Below are positions 23,659 through 32,241 of a DNA stretch of 64,000 bases, one piece after another. Positions within the stretch are counted from its first letter, which is position 1, and the number at the start of each line of letters is the position of its first letter. Location of the stretch: NCBI RefSeq assembly GCF_000720425.1, contig NZ_JOAJ01000007.1, positions 1-64,000 on the forward strand, given 5' to 3'. Both the position numbers and the translations under genes were made by a program. Origin of the DNA: Nocardia rhamnosiphila NBRC 108938. Its GTDB lineage: Bacteria > Actinomycetota > Actinomycetes > Mycobacteriales > Mycobacteriaceae. The notes beneath the pieces were generated by a model, which made no database searches, had not been told where the DNA came from, and was given only the letters and a program-made list of their open reading frames with translations.

Positions 23659-24294
23659 ATGAGCGAGTTCGCGGGATTCCCGATCGCGGGGCCGGACTTC
23701 TACGAGGATCTCGAGGCCGATAACTCGAAGACGTTCTGGACCGCCAACAAGCACATCTACGAGGACGCCGTGAAACGGCCGATGACCGCGCTGAGCTCCG
23801 ATCTCGAGCCGGACTTCGGCCCGGTCAAGATCTTCCGTCCTTACCGCGACGTACGGTTCTCCAGGGACAAATCACCGTACAAGACCCATCAGGGCGCCGT
23901 CGCGCACACCGCGCCGGGGGTCGGCTGGTACGTCCAGATCGGCGCACCCGGGTTGTTCGTCGCCGGTGGCCTCTACTCGGCCTCGCCGGAACAGCTGTCC
24001 CGCCTGCGCGCCACCCTGGACGACGACGTGCGCGGCGCCGAGTTCGAGAAGATTCTGGACAAGCTCGTCCAGGAGGGCTACGTCCTCGGTGGCAGCAAGC
24101 TGAAGACGCGCCCCAAGGGCTATCCACTCGACCACCCGCGCATCGACCTGCTGCGGCACAAATCGCTCGTGGTCAGCCGGGAGTTCGGCACCCCGGGCTG
24201 GCTGAAAACACCGCGCGCCGCCACGGAGGTCCGCACGTCGTGGGAGACTCTGCGGCCTATCGTGGGGTGGCTCGGGGCCGTCGTCGGCAACTGA
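23659..24294 (+). CDS. DUF2461 family protein
   Basis: 211 residues. The start FPIAGPDFYEDLEADNSKTF followed by KIFRPYRDVRFSRDKSPYKT and later KTRPKGYPLDHPRIDLLRHK matches DUF2461 along its whole usual length (about 210). The family is widespread in bacteria; its function is unknown. The gene is monocistronic, divergent from the RibD-like gene. Confidence 0.92.
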   Translation: MSEFAGFPIAGPDFYEDLEADNSKTFWTANKHIYEDAVKRPMTALSSDLEPDFGPVKIFRPYRDVRFSRDKSPYKTHQGAVAHTAPGVGWYVQIGAPGLFVAGGLYSASPEQLSRLRATLDDDVRGAEFEKILDKLVQEGYVLGGSKLKTRPKGYPLDHPRIDLLRHKSLVVSREFGTPGWLKTPRAATEVRTSWETLRPIVGWLGAVVGN

Positions 24295-24444
24295 GTCCGC
24301 AGCCGGGCCGCACAGCAGTCACCCCGGTTCTCGGGCACCGGCCGACCGCCGGAGCCCCGGTACGGCTCACCATGACAGCCACGCCGCACACCGAGCGCGC
24401 TGGATCACCGGATCAGAGACGTAACGCGTACCGGCAGGTTGCGG

Positions 24445-24752
24445 TCAGCTCGAGACGGTGAGAATCTCCAGCGCGCCGAAGATACCGATGAACCACTGCT
24501 TGATCAGCTGCCCCAGCGTTGGATAGCTGCCGTCCTCGCGCCGCAGCCGGAGCCCGAAAACGAGTTTGCCGAGCGTGGTCCGGATCAGTCTCTGGATGAA
24601 TGTGCGGTGGATGAACGAGACGGCGACAGGGCGAGAATGCCCGACATGATCGGATTCCACGGTGGCTCCGGGGAATGGTCGAAGCTGTACCACACCGCCA
24701 CGCCCACGGGTCGGGCGCCGGATTTGCCGCCGGCACGGATCTTGTGCCGCAT
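24445..24752 (-). pseudogene. RDD-family membrane protein, frameshifted
   Basis: Two minus-strand frames join to one RDD-like protein. The 5' part reads MRHKIRAGGKSGARPVGVAV and PEPPWNPIMSGILAL; the 3' part, in another frame, reads VSFIHRTFIQRLIRTTLGKL then VFGLRLRREDGSYPTLG and LIKQWFIGIFGALEIL, the conserved RDD end. The break lies at about 24620-24640, where a change of reading frame would restore continuity. As it stands the gene would give a truncated product. A sequencing error cannot be excluded. Confidence 0.6.
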
Positions 24753-25110
24753 GGGGTTCGGCTCGGTCTTGCTCAGTCCTACTGGTGGGCGTTCCGCTCT
24801 GGCGTTGCCGCGGTGATTTGGCGGAGTGTTCGTTTCGTCAGAGCGCAAGACTGGAACTCCTACTGTCCGAAAGCGGTTGCGGGAAGGTCACCGACATCGC
24901 CATCTCGAGGACCATCCGGCGGTATTACGGCCCAGCTTCGGCGTCCGCGGTCGAGAACTCCACCACGGCGATCGCGGTGCCGTCCGCGGACGGCACGGTT
25001 GCCTCGATTCGGAACACCTCCGGACCAACTCCGGGGCAGGCGGACATCGGTCACGGACATCGCCGACGCCGAAACCGTACTACCCCGGCCTGCGGCGGGT
25101 TCCTGTTCGT
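24753..25110. other. Gap, no supported gene
   Basis: A forward frame with ESGCGKVTDIAISRTIRRYY and AIAVPSADGTVASIRN has coding-like GC bias at 24870-25030. It lacks a start and any family resemblance, so it may be a remnant. Otherwise nothing is seen. Confidence 0.3.
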
Positions 25111-25578
25111 TCAGATGTTCAGGAACTCCAGATGGACGATTCGGGTCTGCGTGTCACGCTCGTCGACCATGACCTTGCGGAAAACAAGGCTCCCCGACGG
25201 GGACGTGATGTTGTCGCGGGCGTAGAGCAGCTTCGGCGATGAGTTCGGATCAGGTCCGGCGATCGTGGAAATGGACAATGCGTGCCCGGGCCCGAGCGGG
25301 GTGGTATAGCCGGAGTTCTCCAGCATCCACACCAGATCGGGCGGCGTCATCTCGACGGCCAGCCGGAACCGGGGCTCGCGTCCGGCTTCCTTCTTCACCA
25401 GAAGGACCTTCCCGCCGGCCGGAAGAGTCCACCCACCGTATTCGGTCGCCTCACGGATGAGCTCCGGGCCGGTCCCGGTTTCGGTATCTGCTTCCGTTGC
25501 ACGATCGACGGACTCGGCGCATCCCGGCCCTGTCAGCGCGACCAGCAGGAGAATGCAGGCGAGGATGCCGCGCAGTAC
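25111..25578 (-). CDS. Secreted protein or lipoprotein of unknown function
   Basis: 155 residues from GTG 25578 with CGAGGG eight bases upstream; this places a signal peptide (VVLRGILACILLLVALTGPG, then C) at the very N-terminus. A longer reading from ATG 25671 (186 aa) is possible. The Cys is in GPGC, an imperfect lipobox. The mature part has GWTLPAGGKVLLVKKEA, RFRLAVEMTPPDLVWMLENS and KVMVDERDTQTRIVHLEFLN, a compact beta-rich domain. I recognise no family. Confidence 0.65.
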   Translation of the reverse strand, partial: VLRGILACILLLVALTGPGCAESVDRATEADTETGTGPELIREATEYGGWTLPAGGKVLLVKKEAGREPRFRLAVEMTPPDLVWMLENSGYTTPLGPGHALSISTIAGPDPNSSPKLLYARDNITSPSGSLVFRKVMVDERDTQTRIVHLEFLNI

Positions 25579-25828
25579 CACCGGGAGCGCCCTCGGCGGC
25601 CCGCTGTCATCGAGTCGGATCGGTGCGGTCCCCCGTCCTGCTGTCCGGTGGGTCCGGAAAATCGATAGCGCCATTGGTGGGTACGACCCCCTCGTAGTGT
25701 TGGACCGACGAAGTTCCGAACATATTGAATTCTTCGGCATATCCCGCGGTGTGTAAGCCGCCCATCCGTTCCCAGCGTCATGCGCTGCCCGTGGGAAGAG
25801 AGCCACCGACCGGCCGGTTACATGCTGT

Positions 25829-26260
25829 ATGCCGAAACCCTTCACCGAAGCCGAACGCCAGGAGTTTCTCGCGGGCAAGCACATAGCCGTGCTGTCCGTC
25901 GCGGCGGCCGATGGACGGCCGCCTGCCTCGGTCCCGATCTGGTACGACTACGTCCCGGGCGGTGATATCAGGGTCAATACCGGCGCGAACCGGCGCAAAG
26001 CCAGGCTCATCCAGGAAGCCGGTGTGGTGACCTTGGTCGTCCAGCGCGAAGAGCTGCCGTATCAGTACGTCATCGTCGAGGGCACCGTCGTCGGTGCCGA
26101 GACCCCATCCCCTCATGCGGCGCGGGAAGCCATCGCCGTCCGCTATCTCGGTCCCGAAGGCGGACGCGAGTTCGCCGATAAGATGGACGGCGCCCAATCC
26201 GTCCTGTTCACGATTCGCCCCGACCGCTGGATCAGCCAGGACTACTCGAGCGACTTCTGA
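25829..26260 (+). CDS. PPOX-class flavoprotein (F420- or FMN-dependent, split-barrel)
   Basis: 143 residues. HIAVLSVAAADGRPPASVPI with WYDYVPGGDIRVNTGANRRK and the next VTLVVQREELPYQYVIVEG are the split beta-barrel strands of the pyridoxamine 5'-phosphate oxidase-like/FDOR-B group that uses FMN, F420 or heme. RKARLIQEAG is the usual helix. The family reduces enones, quinones or xenobiotics. ATG 25829 is preferred to the ATG at 25822, which is out of frame. The single gene has no clear partner. Confidence 0.85.
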   Translation: MPKPFTEAERQEFLAGKHIAVLSVAAADGRPPASVPIWYDYVPGGDIRVNTGANRRKARLIQEAGVVTLVVQREELPYQYVIVEGTVVGAETPSPHAAREAIAVRYLGPEGGREFADKMDGAQSVLFTIRPDRWISQDYSSDF

Positions 26261-26323
26261 CCAGTACTGTCAGCTCACGCCGGGCCGGATATTCCATCTC
26301 GCGACCGAGTTGAGGAGCGCCCC

Positions 26324-27139
26324 ATGTCAGCATCGCGGCCACCACAGGCGCCGCCCGGCCAAACCCGCCCTCACACGCGGACCTCCCTTGCGGAGGATCT
26401 GCGAACGCTCGGGCTGCGGAGCGGCGACCTCGTCCTGGTACACGCGAGCTTGAAGTCGCTGGGGTGGGTGTCCGGTGGCGCCGTCGCCGTCATCCAGGCA
26501 CTGCAGGACACACTCACCCCGTCGGGCACGCTCGTTGTCCCGACACATACGCCGGGCCTGACCGATCCCGCGAGATGGCAGAACCCTCCGGTACCCCCGG
26601 AATGGGTGCCGGAGGTGCGGGCCAGTTTGCCGGCCTTCGATCCCGTGCGGACTCCCAGCGAGTGGATGGGCGCGGTTGCCGAGACATTTCGCACCTGGCC
26701 GGAGGTGCAGCGGAGTCACCACCCCCACGTCTCGTTCGCCGCATGGGGCGCCGATGCGGCGGCGATCGTCGGCGGCCACGAGTTGAGCATGTCGCTCGGC
26801 GAGGGATCGCCGCTGGCACGCCTGTACGACCGCCACGCACGGGTGTTGTTGATCGGCACGAACAACTGCACGAGCCTGCACCTCGCGGAGGTTCGCGCCG
26901 GTACGGGGACCGTGATAACCCAAGGCGCTCCGCTCGTCCGCGACGGGCAACGGCAGTGGGCGCGATTCTCGGACCTGGATTACGACGACACCCATTTCGT
27001 CGACGTGCTCGACGAGTTCGCGGCAGCACAACCGGCCGACACCAGGACCGGACGGCTCGGTTCATCGGTCGCGCGATTGCTGGAACAGCGACCCTTGATC
27101 GACTACGCCACCGGCGCCCTACGCAGCAGGATCAGTTGA
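26324..27139 (+). CDS. Aminoglycoside 3-N-acetyltransferase, AAC(3) family
   Basis: 271 residues, full length. Family blocks are present: [53 protein letters not shown] with [22 protein letters not shown], and [19 protein letters not shown] followed by [10 protein letters not shown]. These enzymes transfer acetyl from acetyl-CoA to the 3-amino group of aminoglycosides such as gentamicin, though some close relatives acetylate other compounds. GAGGAGC precedes the ATG. Resistance is likely but the substrate range is not shown. Confidence 0.9.
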   Translation: MSASRPPQAPPGQTRPHTRTSLAEDLRTLGLRSGDLVLVHASLKSLGWVSGGAVAVIQALQDTLTPSGTLVVPTHTPGLTDPARWQNPPVPPEWVPEVRASLPAFDPVRTPSEWMGAVAETFRTWPEVQRSHHPHVSFAAWGADAAAIVGGHELSMSLGEGSPLARLYDRHARVLLIGTNNCTSLHLAEVRAGTGTVITQGAPLVRDGQRQWARFSDLDYDDTHFVDVLDEFAAAQPADTRTGRLGSSVARLLEQRPLIDYATGALRSRIS

Positions 27140-27230
27140 TCCCGTGGAGGCTTGGTCTGCAGTTCACTTATTCGAGCGGGAGCGATGCCGCCGGGAGCAC
27201 TACGTCCCGGCCCACAACAAGGGCGCGTTC

Positions 27231-27773
27231 CTAGACCGGTTGAAGTGGCCTGTGTAGTCCGGTGGGCGGTTCGACGATGATGTCGTCGCCGGGCAGGACC
27301 CGGCCCCCGGTCAGGACGATCGACATGATCCCGGCTCTGCGGATCACCGCCCCCTGCTCGTCGCGCCCGACCACGCGCTCGAGCACACCCCGCCGGAAGC
27401 GGTCGATCTGGACGCACGGGTTACGCAGACCTGTCACCTCGACCACCGCTTCGGCACCGAGCCGCAGGAGCGTGCCGGTGGGCAGACCGAGCAGATCCAC
27501 ACCACGCGTGGTGACGTTCTCGCCGAGTTCTCCCGGCCGCACGTCGAATCCGGCCGCCCGGAGGTCGTCGAACAGTTCGGAGTGGATGAGGTGGACCTGT
27601 CGCAGGTTCGGTGCGCTCGGATCGCGCGCTACCCGGGACCGATGTTTGACGGTGACGCCCTGATGGGCATCACCCTCCACCCCGTGCCCGGCGACAAGAT
27701 CGATGCTCGCGACGGTGGGTTTGGTGAAGGTGTGCTCCCGACTGCGGCCGACGGCCGTCACGATTGCTCTCAC
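27231..27773 (-). CDS. MOSC-domain protein
   Basis: 180 residues from GTG 27773. It has VASIDLVAGHGVEGDAHQGV, the MOSC start, then NLRQVHLIHSELFDDL, RPGELGENVTTRGVDLLGL and the Cys-containing TGLRNPCVQIDRF (the conserved Cys of MOSC sulfur carriers). The C-terminal RAGIMSIVLTGGRVLPGDD completes the beta-barrel. MOSC domains bind molybdenum cofactor and handle sulfur or reduce N-hydroxylated compounds. No molybdenum genes are close. Confidence 0.9.
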   Translation of the reverse strand: MRAIVTAVGRSREHTFTKPTVASIDLVAGHGVEGDAHQGVTVKHRSRVARDPSAPNLRQVHLIHSELFDDLRAAGFDVRPGELGENVTTRGVDLLGLPTGTLLRLGAEAVVEVTGLRNPCVQIDRFRRGVLERVVGRDEQGAVIRRAGIMSIVLTGGRVLPGDDIIVEPPTGLHRPLQPV

Positions 27774-27860
27774 TTGCCGCGACTGTACTCGCGTCACTGG
27801 TCCGCAGCCCGGACACATTCGATACCGCCATGTGCATCGAGGCAGCCTCGGCCACCCGCG

Positions 27861-28289
27861 TCAGTGGCCGGTCCGCTGCAACTCGACGACGGGGATGACG
27901 CGGTCGGTCTTGCGCTGGTACTCACCGAACTGGGGCTGCACGGCGACCTGCTTGGCGTAGATCTCGTCGCGCTCGGCCCTGGGCAGCACCCGAGCGGCGA
28001 CCGAGAACGTCTCTGCGCCGAACTCGACGGTGGTGTTCGGGTTGGCCACCAGGTTGTGGTACCAGGCCGGGTGCTTCGGGCTGCCACCCAGGCTCGCGAA
28101 GATGAAGATCCGGTCACCTTCCACGTAGGGAACCAGCGGCGCGATGCGCTCGACGCCCGATTTCGCGCCTTTGTGATGCACGAGGATCAGCGGAAAGCCT
28201 TCGAACATGCCGCCGACGGTGCCACCTTTCTCCCGGAATTCGGTGATGACCTGGCTGTTCATCTCGATGATGTCGTCCGCGTCTGCCAT
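27861..28289 (-). CDS. Deazaflavin (F420)-dependent nitroreductase family protein (Ddn-like)
   Basis: 142 residues. The family pattern is clear: NSQVITEFREKGGTVGGMFE, LILVHHKGAKSGVERIAPLV and FASLGGSPKHPAWYHNLVAN, then PNTTVEFGAETFSVAARV. Ddn-type FDOR-A enzymes use F420H2 to reduce quinones and nitro compounds and are abundant in Nocardia and mycobacteria. A second member is at 57823. It is divergent from an AraC gene, whose intergenic region holds an inverted repeat. Confidence 0.93.
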   Translation of the reverse strand: MADADDIIEMNSQVITEFREKGGTVGGMFEGFPLILVHHKGAKSGVERIAPLVPYVEGDRIFIFASLGGSPKHPAWYHNLVANPNTTVEFGAETFSVAARVLPRAERDEIYAKQVAVQPQFGEYQRKTDRVIPVVELQRTGH

Positions 28290-28325
28290 GGTCCGACCAT
28301 ATGCGGTACTGGTTGAATTGATCGA

Positions 28326-28344
28326 TATCTGAATCAGCCAGATA
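28326..28344. promoter_or_regulatory. Inverted repeat in the Ddn-like/AraC divergent region
   Basis: TATCTG and CAGATA are inverted with a seven-base spacer in an AT-rich stretch between the two divergent starts. Another TATCTG occurs at 28347-28352. It is a candidate operator for the AraC regulator at 28376. Confidence 0.45.
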
Positions 28345-28375
28345 AATATCTGTTTGTCGCACTATCATCGACTAT

Positions 28376-29320
28376 ATGGATGTTCTCGCCGACGTACTGG
28401 CGGTCGGCGGTGTCCGCGGTACCGCGGGTGCGCGCATCGAGGCGGGCGGCACCTGGGGCATCTCCTGGGACGCGCGTCGCGACGCCGCGTTCTATGCCGT
28501 CACCTCGGGCACCGCATGGTTGTGCCTGCCCGGCCGGGAGGCACAACAGCTCATGCCCGGCGATGTGGTGCTGTTGCCGAGCGGGGCGGAGCATGCGTTG
28601 AGCAGTGCTCCCGGCGTGCCGCTGGCCCCGTGCGGCGGGTGCGGCGGCGACGCGGCCATGGAGGACGGCAGTGTGTTGCGGTTGGGCGACGGTGCGGTGC
28701 AGACGCATATCCTCGGCGCCAGTTACGAATACGACCGCACGGTGTCGACGCAGGTGATGACATCGTTGCCGCGGGTTCTGCACATCAGGGCCGACCACGG
28801 CGGCAGCTGCCTCGACGACGCCGTCCGGCTGCTGTCGCGGGAGCTGGCCTACCCGCAGATCGCGACCGCATTCGTACTCAACCGCTTGGTCGACATCCTG
28901 TTGGTGCAGTTGCTACGGGTGTGGTTGGTGAAAAGCCCGGCCGAGGCGCGCGAATCCTGGCTCGGCGTACTGGCCGACCCGGTGGTCGGCGACGCGCTCG
29001 CCAGAATCCATCAGGAGCCGGCCCGGGGGTGGACCATCGACTCACTCGCCGCGGAGCTGACGCTCTCCCGCAGCACACTGACGCGACGATTCCGCGCCGT
29101 CACCGGTACCGCGCCGGCCGAATACCTGACGCGATGGCGGATGGATCTGGCCGCGATCCGGCTGCGGGACACCGACGACCCGCTCGAGGCCATCGCCCGC
29201 TCGGTCGGATACACATCGGTCTATGCGTTCAGTCGAGCGTTTCGACGGGAACGCTCGCAGGCCCCGGGGCAGTTCCGTAGCGCGGCGCGGGCGACCGACC
29301 ATGCTCTGACCCCCGCATGA
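28376..29320 (+). CDS. AraC-family transcriptional regulator (cupin N-terminus)
   Basis: 314 residues. The N-terminal cupin-like sensor (about 5-180) has FYAVTSGTAWLCLPG and LMPGDVVLLPSGAEHAL. The C-terminal double HTH (about 215-300) has TIDSLAAELTLSRSTLTRRF and DPLEAIARSVGYTSVYAFSR with FRRERSQAPGQFR. This is the group annotated as AraC with a cupin_6 domain, often paired with oxidoreductases. It is likely to regulate the divergent nitroreductase gene, 86 bases away. The ATG has no clear ribosome site. Confidence 0.92.
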   Translation: MDVLADVLAVGGVRGTAGARIEAGGTWGISWDARRDAAFYAVTSGTAWLCLPGREAQQLMPGDVVLLPSGAEHALSSAPGVPLAPCGGCGGDAAMEDGSVLRLGDGAVQTHILGASYEYDRTVSTQVMTSLPRVLHIRADHGGSCLDDAVRLLSRELAYPQIATAFVLNRLVDILLVQLLRVWLVKSPAEARESWLGVLADPVVGDALARIHQEPARGWTIDSLAAELTLSRSTLTRRFRAVTGTAPAEYLTRWRMDLAAIRLRDTDDPLEAIARSVGYTSVYAFSRAFRRERSQAPGQFRSAARATDHALTPA

Positions 29321-29392
29321 CGCCGCCGATCGCCTGCGGGTGACAGCCGCGCCGCGCAGGACGGCCCCGCTATCCCAGGGGAGACGACCGGG

Positions 29393-29986
29393 CTAGGTAT
29401 TCGATGGCCCGGTGCGCTGCGAAACCGTTGTGCCGTAACGTAATCCGTCGTACAGGATGGTTGCGATATGTACCGCGTCCTCCTTCCAGCCGGTGGTACG
29501 CAACCCGCAGATACCACCGAGAGCACGCAGGACGATACGCCCGCTGACGCCTTCGCGCAGGAGACCGGCGGCAGCGCCTGCGGTGAGCAGTTCGTCGAGG
29601 GCGCGGGCCATCTCGTCGCGGGTGTCGCCGTAGACCGGGGAATCGGTGGCCATGATGCTCTCGAGCACTTCACCCATACCTCGGCCCACTGCCGCATGTT
29701 CCACGAGCAGCAACAGGAAGGTGCGCAGAGCCTCGTCGGGCGCGTGCACCTCGAGCAGGCGGGCGGGGGTCGCGCAGAGTTCGGCCACCTCTTGGCGGTA
29801 CACCTCCGCGACGAGCGCTTCGCGCGTCTCGAAATGGCGGTACAGGGTGCCGATGGAGACGCCGGCCCGGCGAGCGATGTCCTCCACGTAGGCATCACCG
29901 TCGGCGAGCAACGCCTCGCGCGCCGCGGCCAGCAGGGCGGCACGGTTGCGGCGGGCATCGGCGCGCAGCGGGCGTGATGACGGCAA
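29393..29986 (-). CDS. TetR-family transcriptional repressor
   Basis: 197 residues from a TTG with GGAGG five bases upstream. The N-terminal HTH (about 8-55) has ALLAAAREALLADGDAYVED and ARRAGVSIGTLYRHFETREA. The C-terminal ligand domain is the SbtR-like helical type (ELLTAGAAAGLLREGVSG). It is divergent from an SDR/VOC operon, with two operator copies in the 81-base interval, so it is almost certainly its repressor. Confidence 0.92.
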   Translation of the reverse strand: MPSSRPLRADARRNRAALLAAAREALLADGDAYVEDIARRAGVSIGTLYRHFETREALVAEVYRQEVAELCATPARLLEVHAPDEALRTFLLLLVEHAAVGRGMGEVLESIMATDSPVYGDTRDEMARALDELLTAGAAAGLLREGVSGRIVLRALGGICGLRTTGWKEDAVHIATILYDGLRYGTTVSQRTGPSNT

Positions 29987-29996
29987 GAGTCCTCCA

Positions 29997-30019
29997 TAAG
30001 GTGAGCCTGGCTCCGCTTA
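29997..30019. promoter_or_regulatory. TetR operator, copy 1
   Basis: A 23-bp imperfect palindrome: TAAGGTGAGCC and GGCTCCGCTTA around one central T, nine of eleven positions paired. It is adjacent to the TetR start and probably mediates autorepression. Confidence 0.7.
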
Positions 30020-30028
30020 GGTGTACTG

Positions 30029-30051
30029 TTTCCGGAGTCGGGTTCACCTTA
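30029..30051. promoter_or_regulatory. TetR operator, copy 2 (inverted orientation)
   Basis: On the minus strand this reads TAAGGTGAACC-C-GACTCCGG, close to copy 1 (TAAGGTGAGCC-T-GGCTCCGC). It ends 17 bases before the SDR start, so it would block the SDR promoter. The two copies face each other. Confidence 0.65.
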
Positions 30052-30067
30052 TCGAAGGAGCACGCAC

Positions 30068-30841
30068 ATGACACTCGAGGACGAAGGGCTCGCCGGTCTG
30101 CGCGTGCTGGTTACCGGCGGTAGCCGAGGCCTGGGCGAAGCGACGGCCCGCCGCTTCGCCGCCGCCGGAGCCACGGTGGTGACCGCCTCACGAACGCCAC
30201 CCCGGCCCGATCTGCCCGCGATCTTCCTCCGCGCCGACCTGAGCTCGGAGGCGGGAGTCGCCGACCTCGGGCAGCGCGTACGGGACAGCGTCGGCGGTGT
30301 CGATGTTCTGGTGAACAATGCGGGAGCCGCGAGCGGGCCGGTGCCGACCCTGGAGCGCAGCGACGCGTCCTGGCTCGCCGATCTGGAGATGAACCTGCTC
30401 AGCGCGGTCCGGCTCGACCGTGCCCTGGTGCCCGGAATGGTCGAGCGTGGCTCCGGCGTCGTGGTGCACATCTCGTCTGTCGCCGCCCACCTCCCCCAGC
30501 CGGCCGAGTCGTCGTATGCCGCGGCGAAGGCGGCACTCAACGCCTACAGCCGCGAGTTGGCGACGGCGGTGGGACGACACGGCGTCCGCGTGGTGTGTGT
30601 ACTGCCGGGCTTCATCCTCACCCGGGGCGCGTCCGCGCATCTCCAGCAGCTCGCAGACAGCCACGGCGTCGGTATCGACGACATCGAGAAACACATCGTG
30701 GACCACTTACGGATCCCCTTGGGACACCCCGGCGAGCCCGACGATGTCGCGGACATGATCGCCTTCCTCGCCTCCGGTCGGGCCAAATGGCTCACCGGCG
30801 CACAGTTCCGGGTCGACGGCGGCATCATCCCCACGGTCTGA
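30068..30841 (+). CDS. Short-chain dehydrogenase/reductase (SDR)
   Basis: 257 residues of classical SDR type. The NAD(P) loop VLVTGGSRGLGEATAR begins at about 14, NNAG is at about 87-90, the catalytic Ser is in HISSVAAHLP and Tyr-x3-Lys in SSYAAAKAALN. It ends GRAKWLTGAQFRVDGGIIPT, the usual SDR C-terminus. A GAAGGAG site precedes the ATG. It is co-transcribed with the VOC gene 29 bases downstream and repressed by the divergent TetR. The substrate is unknown. Confidence 0.93.
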   Translation: MTLEDEGLAGLRVLVTGGSRGLGEATARRFAAAGATVVTASRTPPRPDLPAIFLRADLSSEAGVADLGQRVRDSVGGVDVLVNNAGAASGPVPTLERSDASWLADLEMNLLSAVRLDRALVPGMVERGSGVVVHISSVAAHLPQPAESSYAAAKAALNAYSRELATAVGRHGVRVVCVLPGFILTRGASAHLQQLADSHGVGIDDIEKHIVDHLRIPLGHPGEPDDVADMIAFLASGRAKWLTGAQFRVDGGIIPTV

Positions 30842-30870
30842 ACACACCGAACAAGAATCGAGGATCCACC

Positions 30871-31236
30871 ATGGACGTCCGGCTGACGTCACTGATCATC
30901 GACGCCGCCGATCCGGAGCGCGAGAGCACGTTCTGGCACCGGCTGCTCGGCGGCTCCATCACCAAGACCCCGACGCACCATTTTCTGCAGATCGACCGAT
31001 TCCCCACGGTCGTGATCCAACTCGCTCCCGGCCACCGCCCACCGCACTGGCCCGACGGAGTCTCGCAGCAGATGCACTTCGACCTCGCCACGGACGACCT
31101 CGGGGCCGCCGACCGGCGGGTGCTGGACGCGGGCGGACGCCGGCTGCGGCCGACGGATGCTGTCGTCGACACCCGGCAGGGCTCCCGCGTTTATGCCAGT
31201 CCCGCCGGACATCCCTTCTGCCTCCGCGCGACCTGA
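30871..31236 (+). CDS. VOC-superfamily protein (glyoxalase-like)
   Basis: 121 residues starting MDVRLTSLIIDAADPEREST, then FWHRLLGGSI, HHFLQIDRFPTVVIQLAPGH and QQMHFDLATDDLGAADRRVL, ending with RVYASPAGHPFCLR. This two-module VOC pattern is the glyoxalase-like type, with no assigned substrate. It follows the SDR gene with a short gap and no own promoter visible, so the two form an operon of detoxification enzymes under TetR control. Confidence 0.88.
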   Translation: MDVRLTSLIIDAADPERESTFWHRLLGGSITKTPTHHFLQIDRFPTVVIQLAPGHRPPHWPDGVSQQMHFDLATDDLGAADRRVLDAGGRRLRPTDAVVDTRQGSRVYASPAGHPFCLRAT

Positions 31237-31439
31237 CTGCTCCATTCGCCTTCGCAGGTCCGCTTTCATCGGATGCCGGTGGTACCGGACCGGTTCGATC
31301 GCCTCGGCCACCCGGTACACAGGTGCCGAGCAGGTGACAGCCCGGCTCCGAGTGGCGAGCGGATCCGAACTGCACGCCGCCGCACCACTCACACCGGAAC
31401 GGCAACCGGCGCATTCACCGCTGCGCTATCGTCACGAAT

Positions 31440-32021
31440 ATGACGGTCGAGCCACCATCCGAGGGTCTCCCGGCGGTGCGCGCCACCGACAACGAACGCA
31501 ACAACGCCGCCGCGCTCATCCAGCAGGCGCACGCCGACGGACGGCTGGACCTCTCCGAATTGGATGAGCGGCTCGCCGCCGTGTACTCCAGCAGAACCAG
31601 ACCTGAACTGGAGGCGGTCACCGCCGACCTGTCACCTGTCGCCCACGGCAGTATGGAAGACCGCCTGGTACTGCGATCGAAGGGCGGCAAACTCGCACGG
31701 CATGGCACCTGGCTGGTGCCACCACAGATCGTCGTGCACTCCGAACACGGCAGGGTGGTGCTCGACTTCCGCTCTGCCGTACTGCGGTCCCGGGAAATTC
31801 TGGTCGAGGTGGACTCGAAACACGGCGGCGTCGAGTTCCTCGTGCCCCAGGGGTGGTTTATCGACCTCGACGATATGGTCACCGAGTGGGGCCGCATCAA
31901 GAACAACGTGGTCCCACCGGTACCCGGAATGCCCCGGCTCCGGATCGGCGGCCGCGTCGAGCACGCCGGAATCACTGTTCGTCACCCCCGCCGTCGGCGC
32001 TGGTGGTGGCCGTTCCGCTGA
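31440..32021 (+). CDS. DUF1707 protein with LiaF-like C-terminal region
   Basis: 193 residues. The N-terminal DUF1707 block (about 13-65) is complete: RATDNERNNAAALIQQAHAD, GRLDLSELDERLAAVYSSRT. The second half (PPQIVVHSEHGRVVLDFRSA, VDSKHGGVEFLVPQGWFIDL) is the beta-helical cell-wall-active-antibiotics-response type. The C-terminus is very basic (RHPRRRRWWWPFR). DUF1707 proteins are actinobacterial, probably cytoplasmic membrane-peripheral; function is unclear. Confidence 0.9.
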   Translation: MTVEPPSEGLPAVRATDNERNNAAALIQQAHADGRLDLSELDERLAAVYSSRTRPELEAVTADLSPVAHGSMEDRLVLRSKGGKLARHGTWLVPPQIVVHSEHGRVVLDFRSAVLRSREILVEVDSKHGGVEFLVPQGWFIDLDDMVTEWGRIKNNVVPPVPGMPRLRIGGRVEHAGITVRHPRRRRWWWPFR

Positions 32022-32241
32022 GCAGGCAGCGCGGCCGTACGGTGCCGCCGTCCATATCCTCGCCGCGGCCTGGGCGACGCCCGCTTTCGAACTGGTCGAG
32101 CGCCGGGAAGCCCCTTCCCTGCCCAAGGAAATACGGGCTGTAACGGTTCGGCGAATCCGGCGATACTATGCTCGACAACTCCGCGCCGCGGAATGGGTGG
32201 GGTTCGAAGAAGCCGAAATGCCAGGAGGATCGGAAATCGTC

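Noticed and set aside
27144..27257. 37-codon frame (VEAWSAVHLFERERCRREHY and on) between AAC(3) and MOSC
   Set aside because: It looks slightly protein-like, but overlaps the MOSC 3' end, has no ribosome site and no homologue I recognise.
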